NCBI GenBank assembly: GCA_020637215.1
Contig: JACJWI010000002.1
Location: forward strand, 480,493 to 544,492
DNA: 64,000 bases
Origin: Microthrixaceae bacterium
Lineage (GTDB): Bacteria > Actinomycetota > Acidimicrobiia > Acidimicrobiales > Microtrichaceae
Reading direction: 5' to 3'
Shown: one piece after another, positions 53,390 through 62,344 of the stretch
Layout: every line of letters starts with the position of its first letter
Numbering within the stretch: the stretch's first letter is position 1
Notes under the pieces: generated by a model
What the model was told of the DNA's origin: nothing
The model's input: the letters and a program-made list of their open reading frames with translations, nothing else
Database searches by the model: none
Translations under genes and position numbers: made by a program

Positions 53390-54924
53390 TGGTCGCCCTC
53401 ACCACGCTGCTCGCCGCCTCCGACGCGGCCATCGACACGCCCGACATCGACTGGAGCGCGATCGCGCCCAACCTGGTGCTGATGCTGGGCGGCATCCTGC
53501 TGCTCACCGTCGTGTCGTTGCTCAAGACCCGCCTGCCCCGGTGGTTCTGCGCCACCTGGACCGTGCTGGTCTCCCTCGGCGCCATGGCCGCGGTCGTCCC
53601 GCTGTGGCGGCGGGTGCAGGACAGCGGACCCGAGACCGCGATGGGCGGTGCGGTCGGCCTCGACGGCTACTCGCTGGTCATCGCCGCCAACGTGTGCCTG
53701 GCGGTCATCTTCGGGGCGCTGCTGCTCAAGGGCTATCTGGAGCGCGAGCAGCTCGAAGGGCCCGAGTGGTACGTGCTGCTCATGCTTTCGGCGTCGGGCG
53801 CGGTGACCATGGCGTCGGCCGACGACCTGATCGTGCTGTTCGTCGGCCTCGAGATCATGTCGGTCGCCGCCTACGTGCTGACCGCCATGCACTCCCGTCG
53901 GATCTCCTCGCAGGAGGCCGGCATGAAGTACTTCCTGCTGGGCGCGTTCGCGTCGGCGTTCCTGCTCTACGGGATCGCCCTCACCTACGGCGCCACCGGC
54001 TCGACCAGCCTGGCCAAGATCCAGACCTACCTGTCGGGCACGGTCATCTCGCACTCCGGGCTGCTGCTCGGCGGTATCGCCTTCATGCTCGTCGGGCTGG
54101 GCTTCAAGATCGCCGCGGTGCCGTTCCACTTCTGGACCCCCGACGTGTATCAGGGGTCGCCGTCGCCGATCACCGCCTACATGTCGACGGCCATCAAGGC
54201 CGCCGCGTTCGCGGCGATCGTGCGGGTGTTCGTCGTCGCCCTCGGCCCGACCCAGGTCAACGAGTGGCGGCCGATGGTCTACGGCCTGGCGGTGTTGACG
54301 CTGCTGGTCGGGTCGCTGTTCGCCATCAGCCAGACCAACGTCAAGCGGATGCTGGCGTACTCGTCGATCAACCACGCCGGCTTCGTGCTGATCGGCGTGC
54401 TGGCCAACACCCCCGAGGGCAACTCCGCGACGCTGTTCTACCTGGTCGCCTACACGTTCATGGCCGCCGGCAGCTTCGCGGTGACCACGGTGGTCGGCCG
54501 CACCGGCGACGGTCGCCACAGCCTGGACGACTACCGGGGCCTGTCCAAGGTCCGGCCCGGTCTGGCGCTGGTGTTCGCCGTGCTGCTCTTGAGCCAGGCC
54601 GGCGTGCCGCTCACCGTCGGGTTCCTGTCGAAGTTCTACGTGATCCAGGCCGCCCTCGACAGCGACTTCGCCGGCGCCGGGGTCCTGTGCGTGATCGCCA
54701 TGCTGACCGCGGTCATCTCGGCGTTCATGTACCTGAAGATCGTGGCCAGCATGTACTTCGGCGACCCGGTCGACGCCGACGCCCCGGCCATCCGCATCCC
54801 CGCCTCGGCGGGCATCGCGCTGGCGCTGGCGGTGGCGGGCGTGGTGGTGCTGGGCGTGCTGCCCGGCCCGCTGAGCGACGTGGTCGGCGACGCGACGGCC
54901 CAGCTCGTCGCCGTCATCCCCTGA
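53389..54924 (+). CDS. nuoN: NADH-quinone oxidoreductase subunit N
   Basis: 511 residues, antiporter-like and last gene of the nuo set. FVGLEIMSVAAYVLTAM (key Glu), VPFHFWTPDVYQGSPSPITAYMS, KRMLAYSSINHAGFVLIG, GVPLTVGFLSKFYV. About 14 helices. A long hairpin follows 22 bases after the stop. Confidence 0.95.
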   Translation: MVALTTLLAASDAAIDTPDIDWSAIAPNLVLMLGGILLLTVVSLLKTRLPRWFCATWTVLVSLGAMAAVVPLWRRVQDSGPETAMGGAVGLDGYSLVIAANVCLAVIFGALLLKGYLEREQLEGPEWYVLLMLSASGAVTMASADDLIVLFVGLEIMSVAAYVLTAMHSRRISSQEAGMKYFLLGAFASAFLLYGIALTYGATGSTSLAKIQTYLSGTVISHSGLLLGGIAFMLVGLGFKIAAVPFHFWTPDVYQGSPSPITAYMSTAIKAAAFAAIVRVFVVALGPTQVNEWRPMVYGLAVLTLLVGSLFAISQTNVKRMLAYSSINHAGFVLIGVLANTPEGNSATLFYLVAYTFMAAGSFAVTTVVGRTGDGRHSLDDYRGLSKVRPGLALVFAVLLLSQAGVPLTVGFLSKFYVIQAALDSDFAGAGVLCVIAMLTAVISAFMYLKIVASMYFGDPVDADAPAIRIPASAGIALALAVAGVVVLGVLPGPLSDVVGDATAQLVAVIP

Positions 54925-54946
54925 CGCACCCCGCCCCACCCCACCC

Positions 54947-55012
54947 CCACCCCCGCTTTGTCCCGCACAGACGCGGTGATCACCGCGTCTGTGCGTGACA
55001 AAGCGGGGGTGG
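54947..55012. terminator. Long hairpin at the end of the nuo operon
   Basis: 33-base arms meeting at GTGATCAC with no loop bases and one mismatch. Inner arm GCACAGACGCGGT, outer arm CCCCCGCTTTGTC with GACAAAGCGGGGG. Preceded by CCCCACCCCACCCCC. Its sequence differs from groups A and B but the layout is the same. Likely terminator of the 22-kb respiratory cluster; it ends 20 bases before the next start. Confidence 0.75.
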
Positions 55013-55031
55013 AGGGGTCCAGACTGGTGGG

Positions 55032-56750
55032 GTGACCCGTCCGTCATCGGCCCCGACGTGGGCCGGAGCGCTCGCCGGCATCGTCGCCGCAGGGTGCGGG
55101 ATCGCGGTCGGAGAGCTGGTCGCCGGTGTCGACGCCCGGCTCCGTGGCCCCATCGCCGCGGTCGGTGACCGGGTGATCGACACTGTCCCCGCCCCGGTGA
55201 AGACGTGGGCGATCGACACGTTCGGCACCAACGACAAGGCGGTCCTCCTCACCGGGGTGACCGTTCTGCTGGCGGTGTTCGCCGTGGTCGTCGGCGTGAT
55301 CGCGCTTCGCCGGTCGCTCCGAGCGGGCCTGGTCGGTGTAGGGCTGTTCGCGGGGATCGGCGTGCTCGCCTCGCTCGGTCGGGGCGGAACGGGCTGGGCC
55401 CGTCCGGTCCCGCCGATCGTGGCGGGTCTCGTGGCCGGGTGGGTGCTGGTCCTCCTCACCCGCCGCGCCGCGCAGACCTGGCCCGCACCGACGACGGACG
55501 CCGCATCGCCCGACCCCGAGCACGTCGACGCCCCGCAACCCATGGCGGCCGGACCGCCCACACCGGCTGCGCGACCCACCGGCGCCGAGCAACCCACCAC
55601 CGAGCCGATGACCGTCCCGGCTGCCGGGACCGACCGCAGGCGGTTCCTGCGTCTCACCGCCGGACTGGCCGGTGCCGCGGTCGCCGCCGGGGGAGTGGGC
55701 CGCTGGCTGCAGAGCCGGGCGGTCGCCGTCGCCGAGCGCCTCGAGGTCGTCCTGCCCCGCGCCGCCCACTCGCTCCCGCCCGTCCCCGCCGGTGTCCAGG
55801 CCCGGGGAGCGGCGCCGTTCATCACCCCCAACGCCGACTTCTACCGGATCGACACCGCCCTGGTCGTGCCCCAGGTCAGCCACGACGGCTGGACCCTCGG
55901 CGTCACCGGCCGGGTGCGGCACCCGCTCACCCTCACCTACGCCGAGCTGCTCGACCGTCCGATGGTCGAGGCCGACATCACGATCAGCTGCGTGTCCAAC
56001 GAGGTGGGCGGCGACCTGATCGGCACGGCCCGCTGGCTCGGCTGTCGCCTGGACGAACTGCTCGACGAGGCCGGCATCGACCCGTCCGCCGATCAGGTCG
56101 TCGGCCGCTCCGTTGACGGCTTCACCGCCGGGTTCCCCACCGCGCTCCTCGACGGCCGCCCGGCGCTGGTCGCGGTCGGCATGAACGGCGAGCCGTTGCC
56201 GATCGACCACGGCTACCCCGCGAGGCTGATCGTTCCCGGCGTCTACGGCTACGTGTCGGCGACCAAGTGGCTGGCCGAGATCGAGCTCACCCGCTTCGAC
56301 GAGTTCGACGCCTACTGGATCCCCCGAGGGTGGTCGCAGCGGGCGCCGATCAAGACCCAGTCCCGCATCGACACTCCCCACGACGGCGCCGCGGTCACCG
56401 TCGGTGAGCGCCGGGCGATCGCCGGGGTCGCCTGGGCGATGGACCGTCGCATCTCCGCGGTCGAGGTGCGGATCTCCCCTCCGGACCGCGACGCCGGCGC
56501 AGCGGCGGGCACCGAGAGCGACCCGGCCGGATCTGCCGAGGGGGAGTGGCAGCCCGCCGTCCTGGCCGACGAGCTCAACGACACCACCTGGCGCCAGTGG
56601 CATCTGCCCTGGACCCCGGCGCGGGCGGGTCGGTACACGATCTCGGTGCGGGCCACCGACGGCACCGGAGCGACCCAACCCGAGGAGCGCACCGACGTCG
56701 CCCCCGACGGCGCCACCGGTTGGCACACCATCACCGTCACCGCGGCCTGA
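55032..56750 (+). CDS. Molybdopterin-dependent oxidoreductase (sulfite oxidase fold) fused to a membrane domain
   Basis: 572 residues, GTG start. Residues 1-~145 hold about four helices; an Ala/Pro linker leads to a twin-arginine-like DRRRFLRLTAG followed by a hydrophobic segment (201-222). The catalytic domain starts near 260: ISCVSNEVGG (Cys320, the Mo ligand), WLGCRLDELLDEAG, GYPARLIVPGVYGYVSATKW. The C-terminal ~120 residues are the Ig-like dimerisation domain. The domain should face outside. Substrate is unknown (sulfite, sulfoxide or other). Confidence 0.85.
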   Translation: MTRPSSAPTWAGALAGIVAAGCGIAVGELVAGVDARLRGPIAAVGDRVIDTVPAPVKTWAIDTFGTNDKAVLLTGVTVLLAVFAVVVGVIALRRSLRAGLVGVGLFAGIGVLASLGRGGTGWARPVPPIVAGLVAGWVLVLLTRRAAQTWPAPTTDAASPDPEHVDAPQPMAAGPPTPAARPTGAEQPTTEPMTVPAAGTDRRRFLRLTAGLAGAAVAAGGVGRWLQSRAVAVAERLEVVLPRAAHSLPPVPAGVQARGAAPFITPNADFYRIDTALVVPQVSHDGWTLGVTGRVRHPLTLTYAELLDRPMVEADITISCVSNEVGGDLIGTARWLGCRLDELLDEAGIDPSADQVVGRSVDGFTAGFPTALLDGRPALVAVGMNGEPLPIDHGYPARLIVPGVYGYVSATKWLAEIELTRFDEFDAYWIPRGWSQRAPIKTQSRIDTPHDGAAVTVGERRAIAGVAWAMDRRISAVEVRISPPDRDAGAAAGTESDPAGSAEGEWQPAVLADELNDTTWRQWHLPWTPARAGRYTISVRATDGTGATQPEERTDVAPDGATGWHTITVTAA

Positions 56751-56867
56751 GCCCCCGCGATGGGTGCCGCTGGACCGGGACGCAGGTCCATGCCCTACCC
56801 TGGTGACCGCTTCCCCCTCGAGCGGCGCCGCCACCGCGGCGGCGTCGGTGATGGCGGGGAGTGCACG

Positions 56868-57299
56868 ATGGCGTTGAGCGAACGGAGCCGGTCGGTCCTC
56901 TACCACGGGTTCATGTCCGTGGTGGACGACGAGGCGGCGGTGCAGGAGATGATGGCCTTCTTTCCGGCTCGTGACCTGGAGGAGCCCGTGACCCGGGACC
57001 ACCTGCACGCGGAGCTGGCCGACCTGCGCATCGAGATGGCGGAGCTGCGGACCGAGTTCGCCGAGTTCCGCACCGACATGCGCTCCGAGATGGACGAGTT
57101 CCGCACCGACATGCGCTCCGAGATGGATGCGTTCCGGAATGAGATCCGGGCGGAGATGGATGCGTTCCGCACCGACATCCGCACCGAGCTGGGCACTATG
57201 CGCACGGAGTTCCGCTCCGAGCTGCACAAGGTGTTCGGCTGGAACCTGGCCGCGTTCGTGTCGATGGCTGCGGTCATCGTCGCCGCAGTGCGCCTCTGA
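56868..57299 (+). CDS. Hendecad coiled-coil protein with C-terminal membrane helix, paralogue 1
   Basis: 143 residues from ATG 56868 with GGGGAG upstream. Residues 66-120 consist of five 11-residue repeats (EFRTDMRSEMD twice, then AFRNEIRAEMD, AFRTDIRTELG, TMRTEFRSELH), the spacing of a right-handed coiled coil. A hydrophobic C-terminal helix (WNLAAFVSMAAVIVAAV) anchors it. The layout matches the protein at 62345. TACCCT at 56796-56801 may be its -10. The pattern recalls Bdr/DUF1640-type proteins; function is unknown. Confidence 0.72.
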   Translation: MALSERSRSVLYHGFMSVVDDEAAVQEMMAFFPARDLEEPVTRDHLHAELADLRIEMAELRTEFAEFRTDMRSEMDEFRTDMRSEMDAFRNEIRAEMDAFRTDIRTELGTMRTEFRSELHKVFGWNLAAFVSMAAVIVAAVRL

Positions 57300-57490
57300 C
57301 CCTCTCGGGCACCGGTCTCCCCGACGAGCGCGTCCACCCGCGTGGCGGCGCACACGCCCGCATCGGCCAACCTCACGCATGCGCCGAGACGTCCGGACAT
57401 TGGGAGAACCGCCCGCTTGATCGCCCCGATCGATCCGGGCACCCTTGAACCCGGCCGAACGTCGTTCGGGCAGAAGGGGACACGCACGCC

Positions 57491-58798
57491 ATGAGCAGCA
57501 TCGCCGTCGTCGGCACCGGGTACGTGGGTCTGACCACGGCCGCGTCCATGGCCAGCCTCGGCCACAGCGTCGTCGGCATCGACATCGACGCCGACAAGGT
57601 CGCCAAGCTCACGGCGGCCGAGGTCCCCATCCTCGAGCCCGGCCTCACCGAGCTCGTCAGGGACGGCCTCCGTCAGGGGCACCTGCGCTTCTCGACCGAC
57701 CACGCCGAGGCCGCGCACGTCGAGTTCGTCTTCCTCTGCCTGCCCACGCCGCCGGCGGAAAACGGTCGGGCGGATCTCACCTACCTGCTCGACGCGGCGC
57801 GCACCCTGTCGCCGCACCTCAAGGCCGACACGGTCGTGATCAACAAGTCGACGGTCCCGGTCGGCTCCTGCGCCCGGGTGCAGCGCGAGCTCGGCCGCCA
57901 GGACGTGTTCGTCGTGTCCAACCCCGAGTTCCTGCGAGAGGGCCACGCCGTGCAGGACTGCCTGCAGCCGGACCGTCTGGTCATCGGCAGCGACGACGAA
58001 GCCGCCGCCATCCGGGTCTTCTCCCTGTACCGGGGCGTCGTCACGCCGTTGGTGGTCACCGACCCCGCCACTGCCGAGCTCACCAAGTACGCGGCCAACG
58101 CCTTCCTCGCCACCAAGTTGAGCTTCGTGAACTCGATCGCGGCGATCTGCGAGGAGGTCGGCGCCGACATCGGCGACGTCGTGCTGGGCCTCGGTCACGA
58201 CAAGCGCATCGGCGCCGAGTTCCTGCGTCCCGGCCCGGGTTGGGGCGGCTCGTGCTTCCCCAAGGACACCCGCGCTCTCGACGCCATCGCCCGTGATGCC
58301 GGCTACGACTTCACGCTCCTTCGGGAGACGATCGCGGTCAACGACGAGCAGAAGCACCGGGTCGTCGACAAGGTCCGACGACTGCTCGACGGCCCGCTCG
58401 AGGGTGCACGGATCGCGGTGTGGGGTCTCACGTTCAAGGCCGGCACCGACGACCTGCGCGAGTCGCCGTCGCTGGCGGTCATCGCCGAGCTGGTCGCCGC
58501 CGGCGCGGACGTGCACGCGCACGACCCGACGGTCGATCCGGGCACGGACCTGAGCCGCGCCACCGGAATCGCCGCGGTCGGCCCCGACGCTCTCACCATC
58601 CACAAGGACGCGCTCGACGCCGCTGACGGCGCGCAGGCCCTGGTGGTCATGACCGAGTGGGACGACTACCGCTGGATCGACCCGGCCGAGCTGGTCGAGC
58701 GGATGGCCGCCCCCGGGGTGGTCGACACCCGCAACCTGCTGAACCGGTCGTCGCTGGCCCGGGCCGGCTGCCGGCTCCTGTCCACCGGCCGCGCCTGA
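57491..58798 (+). CDS. ugd: UDP-glucose 6-dehydrogenase family protein
   Basis: 435 residues. NAD site VVGTGYVGLTTAASMASLGH, VFLCLPTP, STVPVGS, NPEFLREG, Lys199 region (ELTKYAANAFLATKLSFVN) and the catalytic Cys255 in GWGGSCFPKD. The C-terminal domain begins VWGLTFKAGTDDLRESPS. It oxidises UDP-glucose (or a related sugar nucleotide) to the uronic acid. ATG preceded by GAAGGGG. Start of a surface-sugar region. Confidence 0.9.
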   Translation: MSSIAVVGTGYVGLTTAASMASLGHSVVGIDIDADKVAKLTAAEVPILEPGLTELVRDGLRQGHLRFSTDHAEAAHVEFVFLCLPTPPAENGRADLTYLLDAARTLSPHLKADTVVINKSTVPVGSCARVQRELGRQDVFVVSNPEFLREGHAVQDCLQPDRLVIGSDDEAAAIRVFSLYRGVVTPLVVTDPATAELTKYAANAFLATKLSFVNSIAAICEEVGADIGDVVLGLGHDKRIGAEFLRPGPGWGGSCFPKDTRALDAIARDAGYDFTLLRETIAVNDEQKHRVVDKVRRLLDGPLEGARIAVWGLTFKAGTDDLRESPSLAVIAELVAAGADVHAHDPTVDPGTDLSRATGIAAVGPDALTIHKDALDAADGAQALVVMTEWDDYRWIDPAELVERMAAPGVVDTRNLLNRSSLARAGCRLLSTGRA

Positions 58799-58833
58799 CC
58801 CCACCCACCCCCTCCCACCCCACCCCCTCCCAT

Positions 58834-58885
58834 CGTTCTGTAGTGCGAGATCCAGGCGAACGCCTGGATCTCGCACTACAGAACG
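58834..58885. repeat. Long hairpin, group A copy 2
   Basis: Perfect 25-base arms (58834-58858, 58861-58885) around AA, core identical to the 27650 copy. The upstream flank CACCCCCTCCCAT is identical to that of copy 3, but on the right side the outer complement is only partial (GGGATGAGG). It lies 35 bases after the ugd stop and 65 bases before the ATPase gene. Confidence 0.9.
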
Positions 58886-58938
58886 GGATGAGGAGGGCCG
58901 GGGTCCCGCGCGGACCAGGTAAATCCATCACCAGCTGT

Positions 58939-58944
58939 TAGATT
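58939..58944 (+). promoter_or_regulatory. Putative extended -10 of the DUF4143 ATPase gene
   Basis: TAGATT preceded by TGT (extended -10), then 6 bases to GTG 58951. The surrounding 30 bases are much more AT-rich than the neighbourhood. Confidence 0.45.
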
Positions 58945-58950
58945 TGCAAG

Positions 58951-60135
58951 GTGCTTCAGATCCGTCGGCATCTGGAACCGACGCTGGTGGAACGGTTGCG
59001 CTCCAACGCGGCCGTCGCCCTCATCGGTCCCCGTCAGATCGGCAAGACCACCATGGCCCTCGACGTCGCGGACACGTGGCCCGAGGGTGCGGTCTATCTG
59101 GACCTGGAGCGGCCGGCCGACCGTCGCCGACTGGATGATGCTGACTCCTACCTGCGGGCCCAGGCCCCCCGGTTGGTCGTCCTCGACGAGGTGCACCGGA
59201 TGCCGGACATCTTCGAGATCCTCCGTGGCGTCATCGACGACAACCGGCGCAGCGGCGTCACGTCGGGCCAGTTCCTGTTGCTGGGTTCGGCGTCTCTCGA
59301 CCTGGGGCGCATGAGCGCCGAGAGCCTCGCCGGTCGTATCGCCTACCTGGACCTGACCGGGATCGCCGTCGACGAGGCGGCAGCTGCGGGAGTGGGTGCA
59401 GACGACCTCTGGGTGCGTGGCGGCTACCCGCTCAGCCTCGCGGCAGCAACCGATGAGCTGTCCCTTCAGTGGCGATCGGACCTGGTGCGCTCCTACCTCG
59501 AGCGTGACGTCCCGATGTTCGCTCCTCGGATCCCGACCGAGACGCTCAGGCGCCTGTGGACGATGCTCGCCCACCACAGCGGCCGGTTGCTCAACGCCAG
59601 CGATCTTGCCCGGGCGCTGGGTGTGAGCGGGCCCACCGTCGATCGCTACATCGACCTGCTCGTCGACCTGGGGCTGGTGCGGCGGCTGCCGTCGTGGCGG
59701 GCGAACGTCGCCAAGCGGGTGACCAAGGCCCCCAAGGTCCTGGTGCGTGACTCCGGCCTGCTCCACGCCTTGTTGGAACTGGTCGACCTCGACGCCGTGC
59801 TGTCTCACCCGGCAGCAGGGGCGAGCTACGAGACCTTCGTCATGGAGAACCTGATCGACGCCGCGGGGCCCGGATTCCAGGCCCACCACTACCGCACCGC
59901 CAGCGGCGTCGAGGTCGACCTGGTCCTGGTGCGTGGCGGCCGTCCGGAGGTCGCGATCGAGGTCAAGCGGTCCCGCGCGCCGACGCCCGGTGCGGGTCTG
60001 CGCCGGGCCATGGACGACCTCGGCCTGGACACCGCGTACCTGGTGCACCCCGACGACGGTCGAGAGGCCTACCGGAGCTCCGGCGTCACCGTGACCGGGG
60101 TGAGCGAGCTCGTCGCCCGGCTGCGCGAGCTCTGA
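58951..60135 (+). CDS. AAA ATPase with DUF4143 domain
   Basis: 394 residues. Walker A is GPRQIGKTT (26-34), Walker B LVVLDEVHRM (about 72-81), sensor LLLGSASLDL. A helix-turn-helix-like part (LLNASDLARALGVSGPTVDRYIDLL) precedes the C-terminal DUF4143 region, where GVEVDLVLVRGG and VAIEVKRS give an Asp...Glu-x-Lys arrangement typical of PD-(D/E)xK folds. These ATPases are frequent accessory genes of unknown role. The gene is bracketed by group A hairpins on both sides. Confidence 0.85.
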   Translation: MLQIRRHLEPTLVERLRSNAAVALIGPRQIGKTTMALDVADTWPEGAVYLDLERPADRRRLDDADSYLRAQAPRLVVLDEVHRMPDIFEILRGVIDDNRRSGVTSGQFLLLGSASLDLGRMSAESLAGRIAYLDLTGIAVDEAAAAGVGADDLWVRGGYPLSLAAATDELSLQWRSDLVRSYLERDVPMFAPRIPTETLRRLWTMLAHHSGRLLNASDLARALGVSGPTVDRYIDLLVDLGLVRRLPSWRANVAKRVTKAPKVLVRDSGLLHALLELVDLDAVLSHPAAGASYETFVMENLIDAAGPGFQAHHYRTASGVEVDLVLVRGGRPEVAIEVKRSRAPTPGAGLRRAMDDLGLDTAYLVHPDDGREAYRSSGVTVTGVSELVARLREL

Positions 60136-60154
60136 CGACCCAGCGCCACCCCAC

Positions 60155-60226
60155 CCCCTCCCATCGTTCTGTAGTGCGAGATCCAGGCGAACGCCTGGAT
60201 TTCGCACTACAGAACGATGGGAGGGG
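60155..60226. repeat. Long hairpin, group A copy 3
   Basis: 35-base arms (60155-60189, 60192-60226) around AA with a single G-T pair at 60201. The outer ends CCCCTCCCATC and GATGGGAGGGG pair completely and differ from those of copy 1. It starts 19 bases after the ATPase stop. Confidence 0.9.
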
Positions 60227-60387
60227 CACTGCAGAACGGAGGAGCGCAGCGGCGAGGACAAGCGCTGATCTTGAGTGGGGTTCAAGTCATGGTCGCCGTC
60301 ACCGGGCAGGACGCGGGTGCCGTGGACCAGGGCCCGATGACCCATGTCCGATCGTCCATTGCCCAGTGACGGGGAGGGCGATCGGGC

Positions 60388-60416
60388 TTGAAACTGAGAG
60401 ACGTTCAGTGTTCAAT
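60388..60416 (+). promoter_or_regulatory. Putative sigma70-type promoter of the dehydratase gene
   Basis: TTGAAA, 17 bases, TTCAAT: five of six and four of six matches to the consensus hexamers with ideal spacing. The start codon lies 35 bases downstream with GGAGG before it. Confidence 0.5.
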
Positions 60417-60451
60417 CGAGTGGCCGACAGGCAGGTCCGTGGAGGTTTGGG

Positions 60452-62266
60452 GTGAGTCTGGGGATGCGTGACGTCATCGAAGCCGTGTCGCGGCGCCGTT
60501 TCGCGGCGCAGGCCGGCTTCGACGGCCTCATGTGGATCCCGTCGCTGTGGGTCGCCGTGCTGCTCCGCTACGACCTGGACCCCTCTCAGGTGCCCGTCGG
60601 GGGTGTCGCCGCGTTCTGCGCGCTCGCCTTCGTCCTGCAGGTCTTGATCGGCCGGGCGAGCGGGCTCTACATCCACCGCTGGCGCTACGCGACCTTCGAG
60701 GAGATCGTCGCCATGGCCCGCGCCACCTTGCTCACCACCGCGGCGCTCACCGTCACCGATCTGCTGCCGTGGCTGGACCGCCCGGTCCCGCTGTCGACGC
60801 CGGTCACCGGCGGCCTGTTCGCCCTGCTGCTGATGGCGATCGGACGGTTCGCGTGGCGCATCTACCTCGACCGGGCCACCAAGGCCGACTCCGACCAGCA
60901 GGAGCCGGTCATCGTCTTCGGCGCCGGTGAAGCGGGTCTGCAGATCGTCAAGTCCATGCACCGGGGTGGCCCCTACCGGGTGGCCGCGGTGCTCGACGAC
61001 AACCCGGATCTGGCCAACCTGCGGGTCAAGGGCGTCCCCGTTCGCGGGGATCGCACCGACATCGCCGCGGTCGCCGAACGCACCGGGGCCCGAACCATCG
61101 TCATCGCCATCCCCTCGGCGCCGTCGGCGCTCATCCGCGAGATCGTGCATCTGGCCGACGGCGCTGATCTCGACACCCTCGTCCTGCCGCCGGTCACCGA
61201 GTTGCTCGACTCGGGCGCGGTCGGCGTCGCCGACATCCGTCCCCTCACCGAAGCCGATCTGCTCGGCCGCCGCGAGCTCAGCTTGGACATCGATGCCGTG
61301 GCGCACTACATCACCGGCCGCCGGGTGCTGGTCACCGGAGCCGGCGGGTCGATCGGCTCCGAGCTGTGCCGGCAGCTGCACCGCTTCGCCCCCGAGTCGC
61401 TCATCATGTTGGACCGCGACGAGTCCGCCCTCCAGGGGGTGCAGCTGTCGATCGAGGGTCGCAGCCTGCTGGACAGCCGCGACCTGGTCGTCGCGTGCAT
61501 CCGGGACCGTGAGCGCATGGCCGAGGTGTTCGCCGAGCACCGCCCGCACGTGGTGTTCCACGCGGCTGCGCTCAAGCACCTGTCCCTGCTGGAGATGCAT
61601 CCCGACGAGGGCTGGAAGACCAACGTGGTCGGCACCGCCAACGTGTTGGACCTGGCGGTCGAGTACGGCGTGACGCACTTCGTGAACATCTCGACCGACA
61701 AGGCCGCCCAGCCCACCTCGGTGCTGGGCGAGACCAAGCGTCTGGCCGAGCAGCTCACCGCCGAGGCCGCCACCCGCGCCGATGGCACCTACATCTCGGT
61801 GCGCTTCGGCAACGTGTTGGGCAGCCGGGGTTCGGTGCTGCCGCTGTTCCGGGAGCAGGTCGCACACGGCGGTCCGGTCACCGTCACGCACCCCGACGTC
61901 ACCCGCTACTTCATGACCATCCCCGAAGCGTGCGAGCTGGTCGTGCAGGCCGGCGCTCTGGGCGACGACGGTGAGGTCATGGTGCTCGACATGGGCGAGC
62001 AGGTCCGCATCGTCGAGTTGGCCGAACGCCTCATCGCCGAGTCGGGTCGAGACATCGAGATCGTCTTCACCGGGCTGCGGCCGGGAGAGAAGCTGGCCGA
62101 GGAGCTGTTCAGCCCCACCGAGCAGCCCATGGCCTCGGCGCACCCGCTGATCTCGCGGGTGGCGGTGCCGCCGGTGCCTCCGCACCTGGTGGCCGTTGCA
62201 CACACCGACGACGGGATCGTCGACCTGAGCGACGCCAGCGAGATCCGCCCCGCCCAGTCCGCCTGA
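60452..62266 (+). CDS. Polysaccharide biosynthesis nucleoside-diphosphate-sugar 4,6-dehydratase (CapD/WbpM/PglF-like)
   Basis: 604 residues, GTG start with GGAGG. Four N-terminal helices (about 20-140), a Rossmann-like regulatory domain (IVFGAGEAGLQIVKSM, ~153-270), then the catalytic SDR domain: VTGAGGSIGSELCRQL, HAAALKHLSLLE, STDKAAQPTSVLGETKR (catalytic Asp-Lys and Lys), FGNVLGSRGSVLPLF, GLRPGEKL. This family removes water from UDP-GlcNAc or a similar sugar nucleotide at the inner membrane, opening routes to deoxy-amino sugars for surface glycans. Confidence 0.9.
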   Translation: MSLGMRDVIEAVSRRRFAAQAGFDGLMWIPSLWVAVLLRYDLDPSQVPVGGVAAFCALAFVLQVLIGRASGLYIHRWRYATFEEIVAMARATLLTTAALTVTDLLPWLDRPVPLSTPVTGGLFALLLMAIGRFAWRIYLDRATKADSDQQEPVIVFGAGEAGLQIVKSMHRGGPYRVAAVLDDNPDLANLRVKGVPVRGDRTDIAAVAERTGARTIVIAIPSAPSALIREIVHLADGADLDTLVLPPVTELLDSGAVGVADIRPLTEADLLGRRELSLDIDAVAHYITGRRVLVTGAGGSIGSELCRQLHRFAPESLIMLDRDESALQGVQLSIEGRSLLDSRDLVVACIRDRERMAEVFAEHRPHVVFHAAALKHLSLLEMHPDEGWKTNVVGTANVLDLAVEYGVTHFVNISTDKAAQPTSVLGETKRLAEQLTAEAATRADGTYISVRFGNVLGSRGSVLPLFREQVAHGGPVTVTHPDVTRYFMTIPEACELVVQAGALGDDGEVMVLDMGEQVRIVELAERLIAESGRDIEIVFTGLRPGEKLAEELFSPTEQPMASAHPLISRVAVPPVPPHLVAVAHTDDGIVDLSDASEIRPAQSA

Positions 62267-62296
62267 GAGGCTCCGGACGCCACCCTCGCGCCGACG

Positions 62297-62331
62297 CGGG
62301 GAAGACCCTCCCGCTCCGCGAGCCTTCCCCG
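62297..62331. terminator. Bidirectional stem-loop between convergent genes
   Basis: CGGGGAAG (62297-62304) pairs with CTTCCCCG (62324-62331), placed between the dehydratase stop and the convergent coiled-coil gene stop. Confidence 0.5.
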
Positions 62332-62344
62332 ATCCGGGCGGAGA

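Larger units (their letters stand above)
60136..60451. other. Intergenic region with repeat and promoter
   Basis: 316 bases without a supported gene. It holds the third group A hairpin, a short repeat echo CACTGCAGAACGG (60227-60239) resembling the right end of the hairpin core, and the promoter of the dehydratase gene. Confidence 0.6.
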
